Source: Phallus indusiatus
Taxonomy: Eukaryota > Basidiomycota > Agaricomycetes > Phallales > Phallaceae
Assembly (NCBI GenBank): GCA_027605045.1
Contig: JAQFWX010000013.1
Span: 1-64,000, forward strand
Length of the DNA: 64,000 nucleotides
Direction: 5' to 3'
The position numbers were made by a program, and so were the translations under genes. Under the pieces are notes generated by a model. The model saw only the letters and a list, made by a program, of their open reading frames with translations. It made no database searches and was not told the origin of the DNA. Positions 48,955 to 60,904 of the stretch are shown one piece after another; within the stretch, counting starts at the first letter, position 1; each line of letters begins with the position of its first letter.

Positions 48955-49521
48955 CTGGCTTACTTCAAAATCAGCTGTACTTGCATCACTTTCGATTTAA
49001 TTTATATTATTTTCAAGGATTTTTACAAGGCTATGTATTTGTGTCGGTCAATGACCCGAAACCTTGGGCGGTATCGACAAGTGATATCTTACAGGATGAG
49101 ATGACTTAGGATTGTTACTAGTAATTAATTTGTAGCTCAAAGGAAGTTTATTCAAAGTTTTCGCTAGTCAGAGTTTCGTCATTCAAAAACTACTGCATAT
49201 CTTGGCCCAATCCGTCACACGCATCACATGTCACATGTCACATGCCTCTAGACGCCTCCTCACCGAATCTGTATCTCGCCCAGGAGTCGCCCTTTCCCAC
49301 TTTATTATGCGAAATTTTCTGTTAGCAAATAAACATTCTTCTTGGTTCAAATTTCTCCAACTGACTTCGAGCTAGACTGCCGACGTGGCAGCAAATGGTG
49401 TTCACTGGGCAGGCACTAGGCACCATCGATGTGATTTAGATGGCGCCTTCACATAGCCGACTAATTAACGCCTTTGTTGCGAAATCTTCTTGACCTCCAC
49501 GCAGTTTCACAAAGAACCAAA
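48955..49521. other. Intergenic region before the F-box gene
   Basis: No feature beyond a short ACATGTCACATGTCACATG repeat near 49227. An in-frame ATG at 49474 would extend the F-box protein by 16 residues. Confidence 0.45.
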
Positions 49522-51197
49522 ATGGCCCTCAGCAAGATGGCTGCCTTTGAACGATTTCCTCATGAAGTTTTCAAAGAGGTCATGTTCCATAGCTATGTCT
49601 ATACACCAGAATTGCCAGGGGAAGCCAACTTCCCTATAGAAGTTCTATCGCCTCCCGTACCCGCTTCGCAGGTCTGCCGTTCGTGGAGATATGCTCTTTT
49701 ATCGGATCCCACGATGTGGACGTGTATCGTGTTTCCCAAGATGAACTCCGAGTGGATAATGGAGCTGCTTCGTCGGTCGGGGCCTTCCTTGTTAAACGTG
49801 TTCCTCTCCATCGCGCAAAACATGACAGCCGAGACGATTCGGAGTTATGATGAGACATCGAGCCTGTTGTCAGCCCTCTTCCAGCAGATTCACCGATTCA
49901 AAATATTGCGCATGCAAGTTGTCGTTTGCACACGGGGTCCTATCCCTCCCCTTCGGACTCTATAGAAGAATTGGCCGAGCTGGCCCTCTCAAAACTTCAA
50001 CAACCCGCGCCGAACCTAGAAACACTTTCTTTCTGTTACATTTATCCCGACGACGAGCTGGGCCTCACATCCGACTACACAGTTATCAGGAAACTATTTT
50101 TAGGAGACGCACCGAGGCTTACCCGATTGCATCATTCACTTACCCGCCGCTTAGAAGAATTAAACTCTCCTGTGTTCCATAATCTTACGGAGTTGCGTCT
50201 CGCACTGAATTTCGACTTAAACTTTAGTCGGTTTCTTGATCTCCTGGAATTATCTCCCCGCCTCAAACACCTTCTTGTCTATGTTGAATGGGAGCATACG
50301 ATATTGGCATATCTCGAACGCCCTTCTGACCGTAAAGTCCATTTGCCGCTTCTGGAGAAGCTCGTACTCCAGGTGAACTTCCGAGCCGAATTGACAGACT
50401 TGATTTTGGCACATGTGACTCTACCTCCAAGTACCCAATGGCGGGTCGTTTCCCCTTACGAGAGTGACATTGAGCTTTCGTCATCCGTATCCCAAATTTT
50501 ATCTCGAGCACACTTCACATCTCTTCATATCCGAGCTTTTCCCTCCTCCGTATGGTTGACTTTCCAAGAAAAATTGGATGGAAATCGCACCAATTGTTTC
50601 GTTCTCTATATTTGGCACGAAAACCTACTAGATTTGGTGAACGCTTGGAATTCGGTCGTGCACGCCTTCAAAATCGCCTCGAGTATCACCCACATGGAAA
50701 TCGAGTTCGGATCTTCGGGCTGCTTCTACTTCGAAATCTTTCCAATACTTTTCACTCCAATGTTGAATCTGAGGTCTTTAATAGTCAGACCAGATACCGG
50801 CCGTCTTAATGATAGTGGCCCAGACGAGATACGCTTTTTATGCCTAACCGCGTTGTTGCCGAATTATCAGGATATATTAACTAAAGCTTTCGAAAAAAAG
50901 GGGTTTGCAAGGAATATCCCAGATCCGAGACAATGGCCGGAGCATCATAACCAGCCTGGAATGTCCACTGGTACGGACGTGTGGATTTGTCCTCTGCTAC
51001 GTGAAGTAACCATACAACTCCGTGATCCATTCGAAATGGAAAATGCAGAGCTCCTCTGTGCGTTTTCTCTTATGCGCCGAGCAGCGGGTACTTCTCCCCA
51101 GATACTTGTTTGTTGTCCGCAGACAAAACAAGGTGTTGAGGAGAGGCTAACAGCTAACTCTATCAAAATTTCCCTGTCTCCGCTAACTTCTGTGTAA
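49522..51197 (+). CDS. F-box/LRR-like protein with an apparent frameshift
   Basis: Start MALSKMAAFERFPHEVFKEV; the F-box core continues with PPVPASQVCRSWRYALLSDP and MWTCIVFPKM, as in agaricomycete F-box proteins that recruit targets to SCF ubiquitin ligases. The rest is LRR-like (LAPNLE-like PAPNLETLSFCYI, LEELNSPVFHNLTELRLAL). The first frame ends at TAG 49963-49965. The remainder, SIEELAELALSKLQQ onward, is open one base earlier to TGA at about 51197. No intron of normal size with the right phase bridges the two frames, so there is a one-base indel: a mutation, a sequencing error or programmed shifting. Adaptor and targets unknown. Confidence 0.75.
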
Positions 51198-51523
51198 AAA
51201 CAAGTTATATCAATGCGTCAATGCATCGTTGTTCGATGTTTGTTAAGTAGATTATATATATCCTAGCGGTTTTACTTACACATAAATCATAAATAGTCGT
51301 AAATACACAGCTGTCTAGTGAACAAAACAAGTAAAACAAATATAAATCGAAACTTAGGCTTGTACATTTCCGTCAACTTGACACATTAAAGCAATATTAA
51401 GCGTTCTCCCCGCGCGTCCTCGAAATTCGTTGGTCCACCGATCATCTCTTGCTTCAGACACCCTAATTTTTTTTAAAAAAAGAAATCACATTCAACATTC
51501 AAGCATGTCTTCTTTTGGGATGA
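51198..51523. other. Short convergent spacer
   Basis: 3' ends of the F-box and hydrolase-fold genes face each other; no feature seen. Confidence 0.5.
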
Positions 51524-53012
51524 TTACCTTTTTATAGGTTTACCATCACTATCAAGGGCAGTTAAAGCTTTATCTTGATCTTTCTCAAAATAGGCTAGAG
51601 TGGCAGCGAATTCGGCTGCTGTCTCCGGGGTGACCATGCTAAAACTGGCAGCGTCTATGGGACGACGGGATATACTCGGATCTTGGAATATCTGAGATAG
51701 TCGCTCCAAACCTAGTGTGTATGTTTGCTCTTTTGTGCGAGGTACCGGTTTGAATGGTTTATGCGGTGCGAGTCGGGAGAGGAATGTTGAATATACGCGG
51801 TTGACGACGGTAGCGCATGAAGGTACAAGGGTGAATGCTTCAGGTCCGCCTAAATACATGTTTTTGCATTTTTATAAAAGTATGATTTTTAAAATTTCTT
51901 ACCTTTAATTACGAGCAGTTGGCCATGCGGCATTTTAGAGACTTCCTCCTCTGCTTGAGATATTGGAAATATTAGGTATTTTTCTCCCTATGAAGATAAT
52001 CAGTCCCGCATTTCCATGTGTGACTATCTGTGATTTTACCTGAAGCACTAATATTGGCGTTTGCAGCCGTTTAAACATTGAATCAGTGAGTGGAACCCGC
52101 TAAAAATCGGAGAGATTTCAGAGAACAAGATTGATACATAGTACGAGTTTCATTTACATTCATGCACATGAAAGCGTTCTGAATTACTTTTGTCCTTTTA
52201 GTAGCGGGAAAATGGGTATGCCAGTAAGCGCAAATTTCGTCAAGTTGATCCCTGGTAAGTACCTTCAGACAAAAAAAAATGTAAATGGAATGAAATGTGA
52301 TGAAAATGGATGTGCTGGGATAACGTACGCCAGAGAACATCAAGTAGCCAGTTTCCACTAGGGATCTTTCTATTGTCTCCAGGTCGTTCGGAAAACATAA
52401 CGCCTCTATCAGCTCTTTATATGCTTGAGGCGCCCAGTCAAATCTAGTTGAAGAATAGAAGTCAGAACGTGCGTGGGAATTGACTCTCAAGAAAGATTAG
52501 CCCGAGTGGGGTTGAGACGTACTCCACAGCAGCAGGTAGTTGACAGAGACAAAGAGATAGAGTCATGTCGGGGTATAGTAACGCAAACCGGTAAGCAGCG
52601 TGAATTGATATAGTCTGTATGGCGAATACATGGCATTTTTGAATCCCTAATAAACCTAAGGCGACCGCGAGGTCTGAAGCATCGACCCATGAATCTCGGG
52701 ATGGGAGAATTGACGATTTTGTGAGACCGCACGCCCGCGCGTCGAATCCTATTAGGTTATAATGATCTGCCAGTCGGTGGTCCTATGTATCACATGAGAA
52801 AGAGGACATAAACCTTCGTCAGCTCAGATGAATATAAGAGGGAAAGAAGAGAAACGCACTCTGAAATGATACCTCAACCAAGATGAGTCCACGTATAAAC
52901 CATGTAGGAAGACTATTGTTGGTCTTGAGTGGTCGAAGAGAAGAGGATCGTTTGACGGCGCATTGCAAATATAATACAATTCGAGTTCAGGTGAGATGAG
53001 AACTGTTGGCAT
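51524..53012 (-). CDS. Alpha/beta-hydrolase fold protein with degenerate nucleophile elbow
   Basis: Seven predicted exons, 52860-53012, 52523-52782, 52329-52443, 52158-52262, 52040-52099, 51903-51987 and 51524-51849, join to 367 aa. The start MPTVLISPELELYYICNAPS is the likely one; an in-frame ATG at 53054 adds 14 residues. Core landmarks: TIVFLHGLYVDSSWLRYHF (oxyanion HG), LIGFDARACGLT (strand 5 with D) and TPILVLQGEKYLIFPISQAE. Where a GxSxG elbow is expected the sequence reads HVFAIQTISIHAAYRFALLY, with no Gly-x-Ser-x-Gly. It may be catalytically inactive or use another residue. No signal peptide. Function unknown. Confidence 0.8.
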
Positions 53013-54065
53013 GAGAGGTGTTCCGTGGGAATTATATAACTGGTCTCCCAGCACTGGAATTGAGCTATCGGGGAGTTTTGTATCTCGATAGAGTCCTGGA
53101 TTTCGTTTCGTGAAGCGGTGACCAGTGAGACTGAAACACGGATCTGAGAGGGGAGTGGAGCCTGAAAGAGAGGTTCAAGGTGAGGGGCGTCGTTAAGATG
53201 TGGGGAGCGTGTGGAAATCAGGAAACATTTAGCATCGCGAATACAATTGATAGGAGGCTGTTGTAAGCTTCTCGAGCCGCTGATGGACATAATAGCTCAG
53301 TTGACACGCGCCACCCATGGCCGCCCACTATGAATACCAAAAAGCAGAGATATGAATATGAAAACAAAAATTTATTATCTTGGATTTGATGATCTTGGTT
53401 TGAGGCTTTACCTTAATGGGATCAACTGAGATCTCATATCCGCCGGGATAATCCAATCTGCACCAGGAACAAATGAAAATCCCTCTTCCACGTGGCAGGC
53501 TTGAGTTCGTCCGATGTACCCCGCACCCTAGAAAGATCTTAGTTTGCACGAGTTTCGAATACTAGTAGTACTTACTTTTTTGTTTTCAAACAGAAGCGAC
53601 AATGGTCTATGTCAACATTAAGCCCGTGGAATCTTCCGTTCGTCAGACGCCGTTCATTATCCTACGGGGGAAAGTTGAAGGAAGGTCTTAAACAAGGTTG
53701 TCAAATCTCACCGTAAATGATGGAGGCGTCATTTGAAACAGAACTTGTATATAACCCTTGACAGCTGAAGCGATGAGATATTTTATGAATGTGAGAAGCA
53801 ATGGCAAAACTCCGGCTCACCGATATCGCCATTGCGGATCTATGCTTGATTGGAATACATTGGACGTAAAATTTCGCGTCATTATCGTTCTCCTGAGGTC
53901 TATTTCGTCCACATATCCGTCCGTTCACAAAAGGTCCAACAGTCCAAGCTCAGACTTGGGCATTTAAGAAGGGGACTAACAATTGTAACCTCACGCTAGC
54001 TCTTTCCACGCACTCTAAGTGTTCCAGCTACATTCTCACAACGCAACACACATACCTCAAGAAAA
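53013..54065. other. Region with a possible small minus-strand gene
   Basis: Minus-strand fragments GYIQVLFQMTPPSFT|DNERR and FHGLNVDIDHCRFCLKTKK (about 53720-53580, with a good intron between) look coding. Neither a start exon nor an ending could be joined in phase, so no gene is called. Confidence 0.3.
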
Positions 54066-55237
54066 ATGACTTTCAATCCAATTTCTTCGTCAGCCGAAAC
54101 TCCCTTGCAGTCAGAAGCGGTCTCGCCATCATTGCCAGACGGAGACTTCATCCCGAAGAGTAACGAGGTAGCCGAATCGCTTGTAAATGACCTAAAGGAG
54201 GACGTTCAAAAAGACGAAATAATTAGTGCGGGGAAGAAGTAGAACAGGAGGAAACAGCAGTACGTACTTATTCGATGATTATTTCATTAGGCGACTGAAT
54301 TTCCCTGATGCATATCACACTAGCTTACCATTTCGGCCGAAATCTCTTTAAACAAACCAAAGGAAAACATAGCCCTTACTGTCAATGAAGTTGAGGTAGA
54401 AACCTTTGAATCACCTTCAGAGATGATCATTCAAAGACAGGATGTTGAAGCGGATCCAACGCCGTCTTCCGGTGCTGATAATTTAGGCGACTCTGTGCGT
54501 AACATCGTGTGGTTTTCAATGGTAGCTCGCTGACTCATCATTAGACTAAGCTTCAGTCAACGGACTGCAACGTAGATGAAAGCAAGTCTGACACTTTGGA
54601 TGATTGTGATGACAAGGATGCCTGGGGTGAATTTAGCTCCCCAGTGTCTACCAATCGGGAATATGAATATGACGCTAGTACCGAGTGGAACGCGGAAACT
54701 ATTGATTCAAAGTCAACAGTGCGTATTTTAGCTTAATTACAGACCCTTTGACTTACCGATACTGCTGTTATATAGACCATCGTGGTGAAGATGGCATCGG
54801 TACTTGGTGATTCTTCAGAGTCACCCACTGGCACCAGCGTGAATATCGACTTGAGTGGGAGTGATTCTCATAATATCGTCGACATCGCTGTGCAATCGTC
54901 TGCTGAGACATCCCAGATTAACGTGTCTCTGACACCAGATTGCATAAATATAGCGGAGAATTCGAATCGCCCTCAAACTGCCGGTGCTACGCTAGTTCTT
55001 CAGCCCTTGTCTAACACACCAAAAAGGAAGTATCAAGAAGATGACATGGACAAACAACCTCTGTCTCCAAAGCGTCAATGTCAATTTGAAAAGGATGAAA
55101 ACTCAAGAGCACCTGGATTAAGATCGGCAATTGGTAGACATTTTTCTCGTGCAGCTAGGTCTGCTGGACCACGATCAGCGGTGGGCATCGCTATCAACGT
55201 TACCTCCCAGGTTATAAGAGGCAATCGATTACATTGA
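54066..55237 (+). CDS. Unknown acidic, low-complexity protein
   Basis: Starts MTFNPISSSAETPLQSEAV at 54066. Ser/Glu/Asp-rich exons follow (NEVEVETFESPSEMIIQRQ, DDCDDKDAWGEFSSPVSTN, STEWNAETIDSKST) with GT-AG introns near 54495-54544 and 54720-54776. The C-terminal exon is basic (NTPKRKYQEDDMDKQPLSPK, GRHFSRAARSAGPRS) and ends VIRGNRLH at 55237. Composition suggests an intrinsically disordered nuclear protein. The junction after the first exon (54235-54360) is not resolved. No family recognised. Confidence 0.55.
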
Positions 55238-55642
55238 AGCCTGACACAGTTCGGTAATTCCACGGGAACCCATCGTTAATTGTCATAGAGTGCATGACTA
55301 GGTATCGATGATTTCGACGATGAGTCCTGATGCGGGGGGTACCTGAAAGAGAGTTGCATAATTGTGTTGTTTTTAGGACTAAGCAGAATATGAGATCAAT
55401 ATATATATATATATGGTTTTTTCTTTTTTCTATAAGACTGACTGAGCGAAAAATCTTGGTAAAGGTGTCACTGAGCATTGAATAATTTGGCGACGAACGA
55501 CGAACAACACGAAGACCGCTAAGTGTTAAAAATAGAGGTTTTCAAATATGTGACATACTGTGATGCGTGACGTTCTCAAAGGCGTGACGCGTCCAGGTTC
55601 GTCAACAGTCAAAATTACATTCCTTTGATTTCTGTTGTGAAA
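55238..55642. other. Promoter region of UCH37
   Basis: No gene; contains an AT dinucleotide run at 55399-55414. Confidence 0.45.
55399..55414. repeat. (AT)8 microsatellite
   Basis: Eight perfect AT units. Confidence 0.8.
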
Positions 55643-56997
55643 ATGAGCGGCGACGACGATTCTTCGGGTTGGCAGCTAACAGGTTTGATCATTTCATCAT
55701 TTCCGAAGTATAAACTCATCACTGCGCACTTAGAGTCGGATCCAGGTGTCTTCACGTACGTACTGAATGCGAGGCTTTCCATATGCAGTGAAAGAAAAAA
55801 CACGTTATGTAGCGAGCTTTTGCGCAAATTGGGTGTTCCATTACAAGTAGATGATTTATACTCATTGGATTCCGAAACACTCGCGACGATGCAGCCGGTT
55901 TACGCCCTGATATTCTTGTTCAAGTGGGTAGCTAACACGGACGAAAAAGGCGGTGCTCAAGGAACATTTGACGAAGAATTCCCAGGCTTTTTCGCTCATC
56001 AAGTACGTTCTGATGCAGAGAGCATTTGATTCCTGACCAACGCAGCCCTTTTAGGTCGTCAATAACGCTTGCGCAACCCTCGCTGTATTAAACGGACTTT
56101 GCAATATACCCAGTATACCAATGGGCAAGGAATTAACAGATTTAATTGCTTTCACAGCTGGGATGGATCCTCAGGTATTTCTGCAAATATTCTCATATTT
56201 GGATTATGATTCTCATTTCATTAGACAACGGGCTTAACAATAACATCTTCTGATTTCTTACGAGAAGCACATAATTCACTTTCGCCCCCATCTGCTGTAT
56301 CCCTAGATGGACTAGGCTTACCGAAAACTGCAGAAGATGCATACCACTTTGTTGTCTATCTTCCATTGGCTGGCAGATTATATGAGTTAGATGGCTTAAA
56401 ACCATCAGCTGTCAACCATGGTTCATTTTCCGAAGTTGGAGAAGGGTGGTTGGCTAAAGCTCGGTACGATCTTTCCTTTTTGTTTCATGACGTTCAGTAT
56501 GATTGACGACATATCAGGGATGTCATTAATAGTCGAATAGCGACTTATCCAGCAGGCTCGGTCTGTTTGTTTTTCAAAATGCATTTCTATACATTCACAT
56601 GCCATATATAAATATCTAGATTCACTTCAATCTCCAAGCTCTTCACGCGGATCCGATACCCGCTCTTCAGGCAGAGTTGGCAACTCATCACGCTAATGGT
56701 GCTACGTACCTTGAAGCCCAAGTCTCAGAAAAAATTGCAATAGAGAACGAAAAGAGAACTCGTTGGGCGGTGATTGATTTTCTCTTTCTGATTTAAATTT
56801 ATAACTAATTCCGGCATTTTCCCTTCAAGTTTGAGAATAGTCTACGACGGCACAACCATGTTGGTTTTATCCATTCCCTGCTACTTGGATTGGCCCAAGC
56901 GGGTCAGTTGGATGCGGCAACTGCAACTGCAAAACAAAAGATGACTGAGCGGCTAGAAAAGATCAAAGAGGGTAAAATGGATGAAGATTCATGGTAG
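55643..56997 (+). CDS. Ubiquitin C-terminal hydrolase UCH37/UCHL5
   Basis: Cysteine deubiquitinase that in other organisms docks on the proteasome (via RPN13) or the INO80 complex. Eight predicted exons, 55643-55682 to 56830-56997, join to 323 aa. N-terminus GWQLTESDPGVFT (spliced), then ELLRKLGVPLQVDDLYSLD and PVYALIFLFKWV. Catalytic Cys in VVNNACATLAVLNGL, catalytic His in DAYHFVVYLP, Asp in LYELDGLKPS. The UCH37-specific C-terminal ULD region (IHFNLQALHADPIPALQAEL, WAFENSLRRHNHVGFIHSLL) is complete, which separates it from short UCHs. Fission yeast Uch2 is the same family. Tail to tail with the 7-TM gene at 57195. Confidence 0.94.
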
Positions 56998-57194
56998 TGA
57001 TGTTTCATCGGTGCAATGTAGTACTTGATTGATATAAATATTACTATATCATTGGTTGATGTTTGTTCAAATTTGTAGTACTACAAGGTCTTCATAATTG
57101 AATCTATCCAACAGACACGCGCACTATAATAATTTTAAGGATGAAATTACGACCATCATTCAAATTGGAAATGATAATGATACAGCGCGATCTT

Positions 57195-58903
57195 TCAGAA
57201 CCTTAGATCTGAGACGATGTACGTTTCTTCAAGGACGCCAAAGTGGGAGCTATCAGCGGACCCAGTGCGAAGATGGATCGGATTTGGATTTATGCTCGGC
57301 GAAAACCACACGCCTTTGACATATAGTCCTGAGTAGTACTCGGCCGCGATTTTGTTTTCGTTGGACTCAGCATCAAGGTTGTCGTTCAGAGTCAGAATCA
57401 TTCTATGAACAATGACTGGAATCATGGACCATAAGAGACTGTGTAATGAATTATCGGTTGTTATTCGGGAAAACAAGTACTGAACACTGAACTCACAAAG
57501 GAAACAGAAGCCTGTTTTCTTGCTGGGAACCATGCATCGCACGATGCGACGATCAGTTCGAGTTCGTTTGACGGGTCTTGGGGGTTGAAACTTACCGAGA
57601 GTGCACCAGACAGTGCTAAAACATTCGCTACCCGCAAAACTAGACGTAATATGTTTCCTCAGATCGTCATCACAGTTTTAAAATCCGAGGCGTACCTGTT
57701 ATTCCCTGAACGATAGATAGACACAGCGTAAGCCATGTGAGCTCAATAGCATTAAAGAACGTTTCCTTACCATAAAGTACAGTACACCATCTAAATAGAG
57801 TTGTTTGATGATGTATGTTTGCAGATGCCGGGGTCGATGCAGTGCATTACAGCATAGCAGAATAAAGTTCATCAGCTCCAGAACCAACTGCTGCCTTGTA
57901 AGAATTTCACAAAATTACTTTTGCTGCTGTAACACGCACAGGAAAGCCAAATCCTATTGTTATAAGTTCAGATATCCGTTGCGGCACGCACGTTTTCAAA
58001 ATTGGATCATACACGATGTAACCTTTGTTGAGCACTCAGGAAACACATAGATAAATTCATCGCCGAGCTCATTTACTTACGAGATGATTGAACGACCCCT
58101 GACATGCTCAGTTATGATATCTCAACATGTGGTTTTGTGGTTTTGACACTTACCAATTACAGATAGAATAAAGCAAAAGGCATAGGTTACTATGACGCTG
58201 AAGCATACCAGTTTCAGCACCTTTTTGTTCAAACCCCACAGTATGTATATTCGTTGAGCCACGAAAACTTTTATAAGATGAGTGAAGAAAACATTGAATT
58301 GAATTGATAGGATGCTTACTATTCACAATAGCCAGTGAGGAGATGGGTAATATTGGAGTGACCGCAAGCCATCTTTTACAACTTTTTTTGGATACGATGA
58401 ATTGAACGAGACGAATGGTAGTAGAATAACTCACAACTAGATAATGCAATTTTAGTATGTCACATGAATTTCAGTAGAAGATTCACGTCACCTCAGGTTG
58501 TGGAGAGAAGTTTCCCGGAAGTAGACCCAGTGCTTCATGATGATAAGCTTTAGAAATCATATGAAAGATGGACGATGATACCCAGACCGCTTATGATGTT
58601 ATATATAGGAACGCTATAATGGTTGTAAAGGAATAACCACTTGAACCAAGAAGAATCAGCCTCCCAAATACATTTAATCTGTTCACATATCAGCGTCACG
58701 CGAATCATAATGAGGGAAGATTTAACCTCTCGACCCAACAACAGCAGATGATCATAGATCAAAATGGTCAAACTGGCTGCTAAATAAAAGATTTCAGAGA
58801 ACTTCAGGAATCCGGTCACAAATGTATGCTTACCGGTCAAATACTTTGTTGCGAGAAAGGATTCGAGAAATAGAGCAGCTGATTGCATAATAGAATTGAA
58901 CAT
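57195..58903 (-). CDS. DUF6533-type seven-transmembrane protein, paralogue 1
   Basis: Multi-exon gene starting MFNSIMQSAALFLESFLATK. After the first intron, KYLT|AASLTILIYDHLLLLGRE is the DUF6533 signature; the next intron (GT donor) leads to IKCIWEADSSWFKWLFL. Later exons carry VAQRIYILWGLNKKVLKL, NFILLCCNALHRPRHLQTY and IIKQLYLDGVLYFM, then SLLWSMIPVIVHRMILTLND and a charged cytosolic tail ending VSDLRF. Agaricomycetes have many such integral membrane proteins of unknown role; they resemble small fungal GPCR-like 7-TM proteins. Closely related in order and motifs to the genes at 60905 (+) and 62758 (-). Confidence 0.75.
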
Positions 58904-59271
58904 TAACAGTGAATAGGTTATATGAGTATCAGACTCGTATATTCAGTCTCAGAGGACCAGAGGACTGAAGTAGTCGTAGCACAGTTCAGAGCTACAGATA
59001 AGAGTTGCATCAAGAGATCAGGGGGTGTAACAAGTGATATTCGAATGCATTTCATCTTCCCAGGCAGACGTCTGTGCTACCCAGCTGGTACTCAAACTGA
59101 ATGTTCGGACGTGACTAATACCCACGGCCTCTTCTACTCAGGAGTTTTCTTGAATTTGGGACCACTGACGGCGTGTTAGATTTCGCAGTTCTCGTTGGTT
59201 GAAGATCCGGATTCTGACTTCTGAGCGTTTCTGCGTGGAGGACGAACACGAGGTTTGATCTGAATTAGGAA
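58904..59271. other. Intergenic region
   Basis: No supported gene. Confidence 0.4.
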
Positions 59272-59699
59272 TTAGGGGTTGAAGTGAGATGAGATGAGAT
59301 GTTTAGGGCCATACTGCGCGTCAAGGAACCCGAAAGCTGTCCAATCATCGTTACCGTCATGAAAACTACATCCAAACGTGAAGAAGGTTGACATTCTTAC
59401 GAGAAACATGTGTGGAGCATCGATGTTCTTTGGTGATTACCCGGCCAAAGTCAAAGGCAATTGGCTACCTACCTGTAGGACATCAAATGAATCCATGACA
59501 GTATTGAGTTCCGGCCACCGATCATTAAGGGCTCTTCTGATTCAATTCGGCTTTTGACTTGCAAGAGATATACTAATCGTGATTGAGATTTTAATGAGCT
59601 TGAACAATCATTATAGTTACCAGTAGACTTGTCAACGGGGCGCGTTACGCGGAGACGAGGCGAAAGCGCCCATATACCGTAAGCATAGTTGGTCATCAC
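59272..59699 (-). CDS. Possible small protein divergent from MED31
   Basis: A three-exon model, 59621-59699, 59473-59557 and 59272-59395, keeps one frame with GT-AG borders. It reads MMTNYAYGIWALSPRLRV, SRIESEEPLMIGGRNSILSW and STFFTFGCSFHDGNDDWTAF, ending FNP. An alternative last exon (IKPRVRPPRRNAQKSESG) lies at about 59240-59175. The start would be only 38 bases from the MED31 start. No family recognised; the model may be wrong in part. Confidence 0.35.
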
Positions 59700-59737
59700 G
59701 CTGAGTCAGCGCGTGTGTTTCCTCCACCAACATCATC

Positions 59738-60294
59738 ATGGATTCCTCACAACATGAAATACCTCAGGTAGCATTAGATGCCAGGGGTGCAAACAGAGCG
59801 CGATTTGAGCTTGAACTAGAATTCGTTCAAGCACTTGCTAATCCATTCTATCTCAATACGTTGGCACAGCAAAACATTCTTTCTCAGCCGGCGTTCATCA
59901 ACTACCTCAATTACCTCCAGTATTGGAAAGAAAAAGAATATGCGCGCTTTATATTGTACTTCTATCATTCATTTGTTGGAATTGTCTTATGAACGCTCAC
60001 CTTTTCTCTAGATATCCACACGCGTTGCATCATCTGGAGCTGTTACAGCATGCTTCTTTCAGGAAGGAAATAGGTACAGAAGCATGGAGACAACGATTAC
60101 ATGACATGCAATTCGAGCACTGGAGGACTTGGTGAAGTCTTATATTATTTCCTATTGCTGTTTCCATCACCTTACAACTCTTTAGGCGCGACGATCCCAG
60201 TCGAATAAGGACTCAGATCATTGGACAGCCTGCGTCAGCATCCGCAGAAAAGGACTCTGATTTCGCCGCGGCAACTGACACTCCACACAAGTAG
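59738..60294 (+). CDS. MED31: Mediator complex subunit 31 (MED31/SOH1)
   Basis: Conserved subunit of the Mediator middle module that couples activators to RNA polymerase II. Three exons, 59738-59955, 60012-60131 and 60186-60294, give 148 aa. The Soh1 signature is unmistakable: [40 protein letters not shown], then [20 protein letters not shown] after intron 1. The C-terminal extension ([20 protein letters not shown]) is poorly conserved, as is usual. Length is normal for fungi. Confidence 0.95.
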
Positions 60295-60904
60295 TAATAG
60301 TGTGTCGTCAAACCCTTTTCCAAGGGTGATTGCCTGCAATCAATAGCTGAATTCGGTCACCACTCGTCACCAATCACTACTCACCCTGCGTAGCCATATC
60401 GCTTTGTAACATCAAGGATCAATCCTGCATCTCACGCTGCTTGTTCCCCATTGCTTACAATTGTGCTACATATGTAGGAAGAAGGTTTCATTTTGTTGCA
60501 ATGTCTGTCTCGAGAGCTTTTTGTTTATATCTGGTCATTAGAGTACGGTCATGATCACATCAATTCATATCTTTTGGAACTATATATTGTCGTGTTTGGA
60601 TTTCAGGCCTGATTTAGGATCATGACATGCTTTGATACTGATTGATTTTTTTCGTAGTTTGAACCGTAACGTTTCTCCAAGTCTGGAAGACTGCTCCATC
60701 CACTTATGTACACAGTACCATATTGATGACAGCTTCCCCATTCAGTTAGTGCTGTCAATGCTGGAGCTAATCAAACCTGCGTATTCATTTCCCGATTCAT
60801 AATTAACATGATATTCCCATCAGACATGGAAGGAGATTTCTTTTTCGCTTCTTTCTTCCTCTTCTCTCTTATACCTCAACTTTTATTTCCCCACTACCCC
60901 ATTG
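60295..60904. other. Intergenic region
   Basis: No feature recognised; pyrimidine-rich just before the next start (about 60840-60890), as in fungal core promoters. Confidence 0.45.

Noticed and set aside
55399..55414. AT run as a replication origin or TATA element
   Set aside because: A plain microsatellite; nothing else nearby supports an origin.
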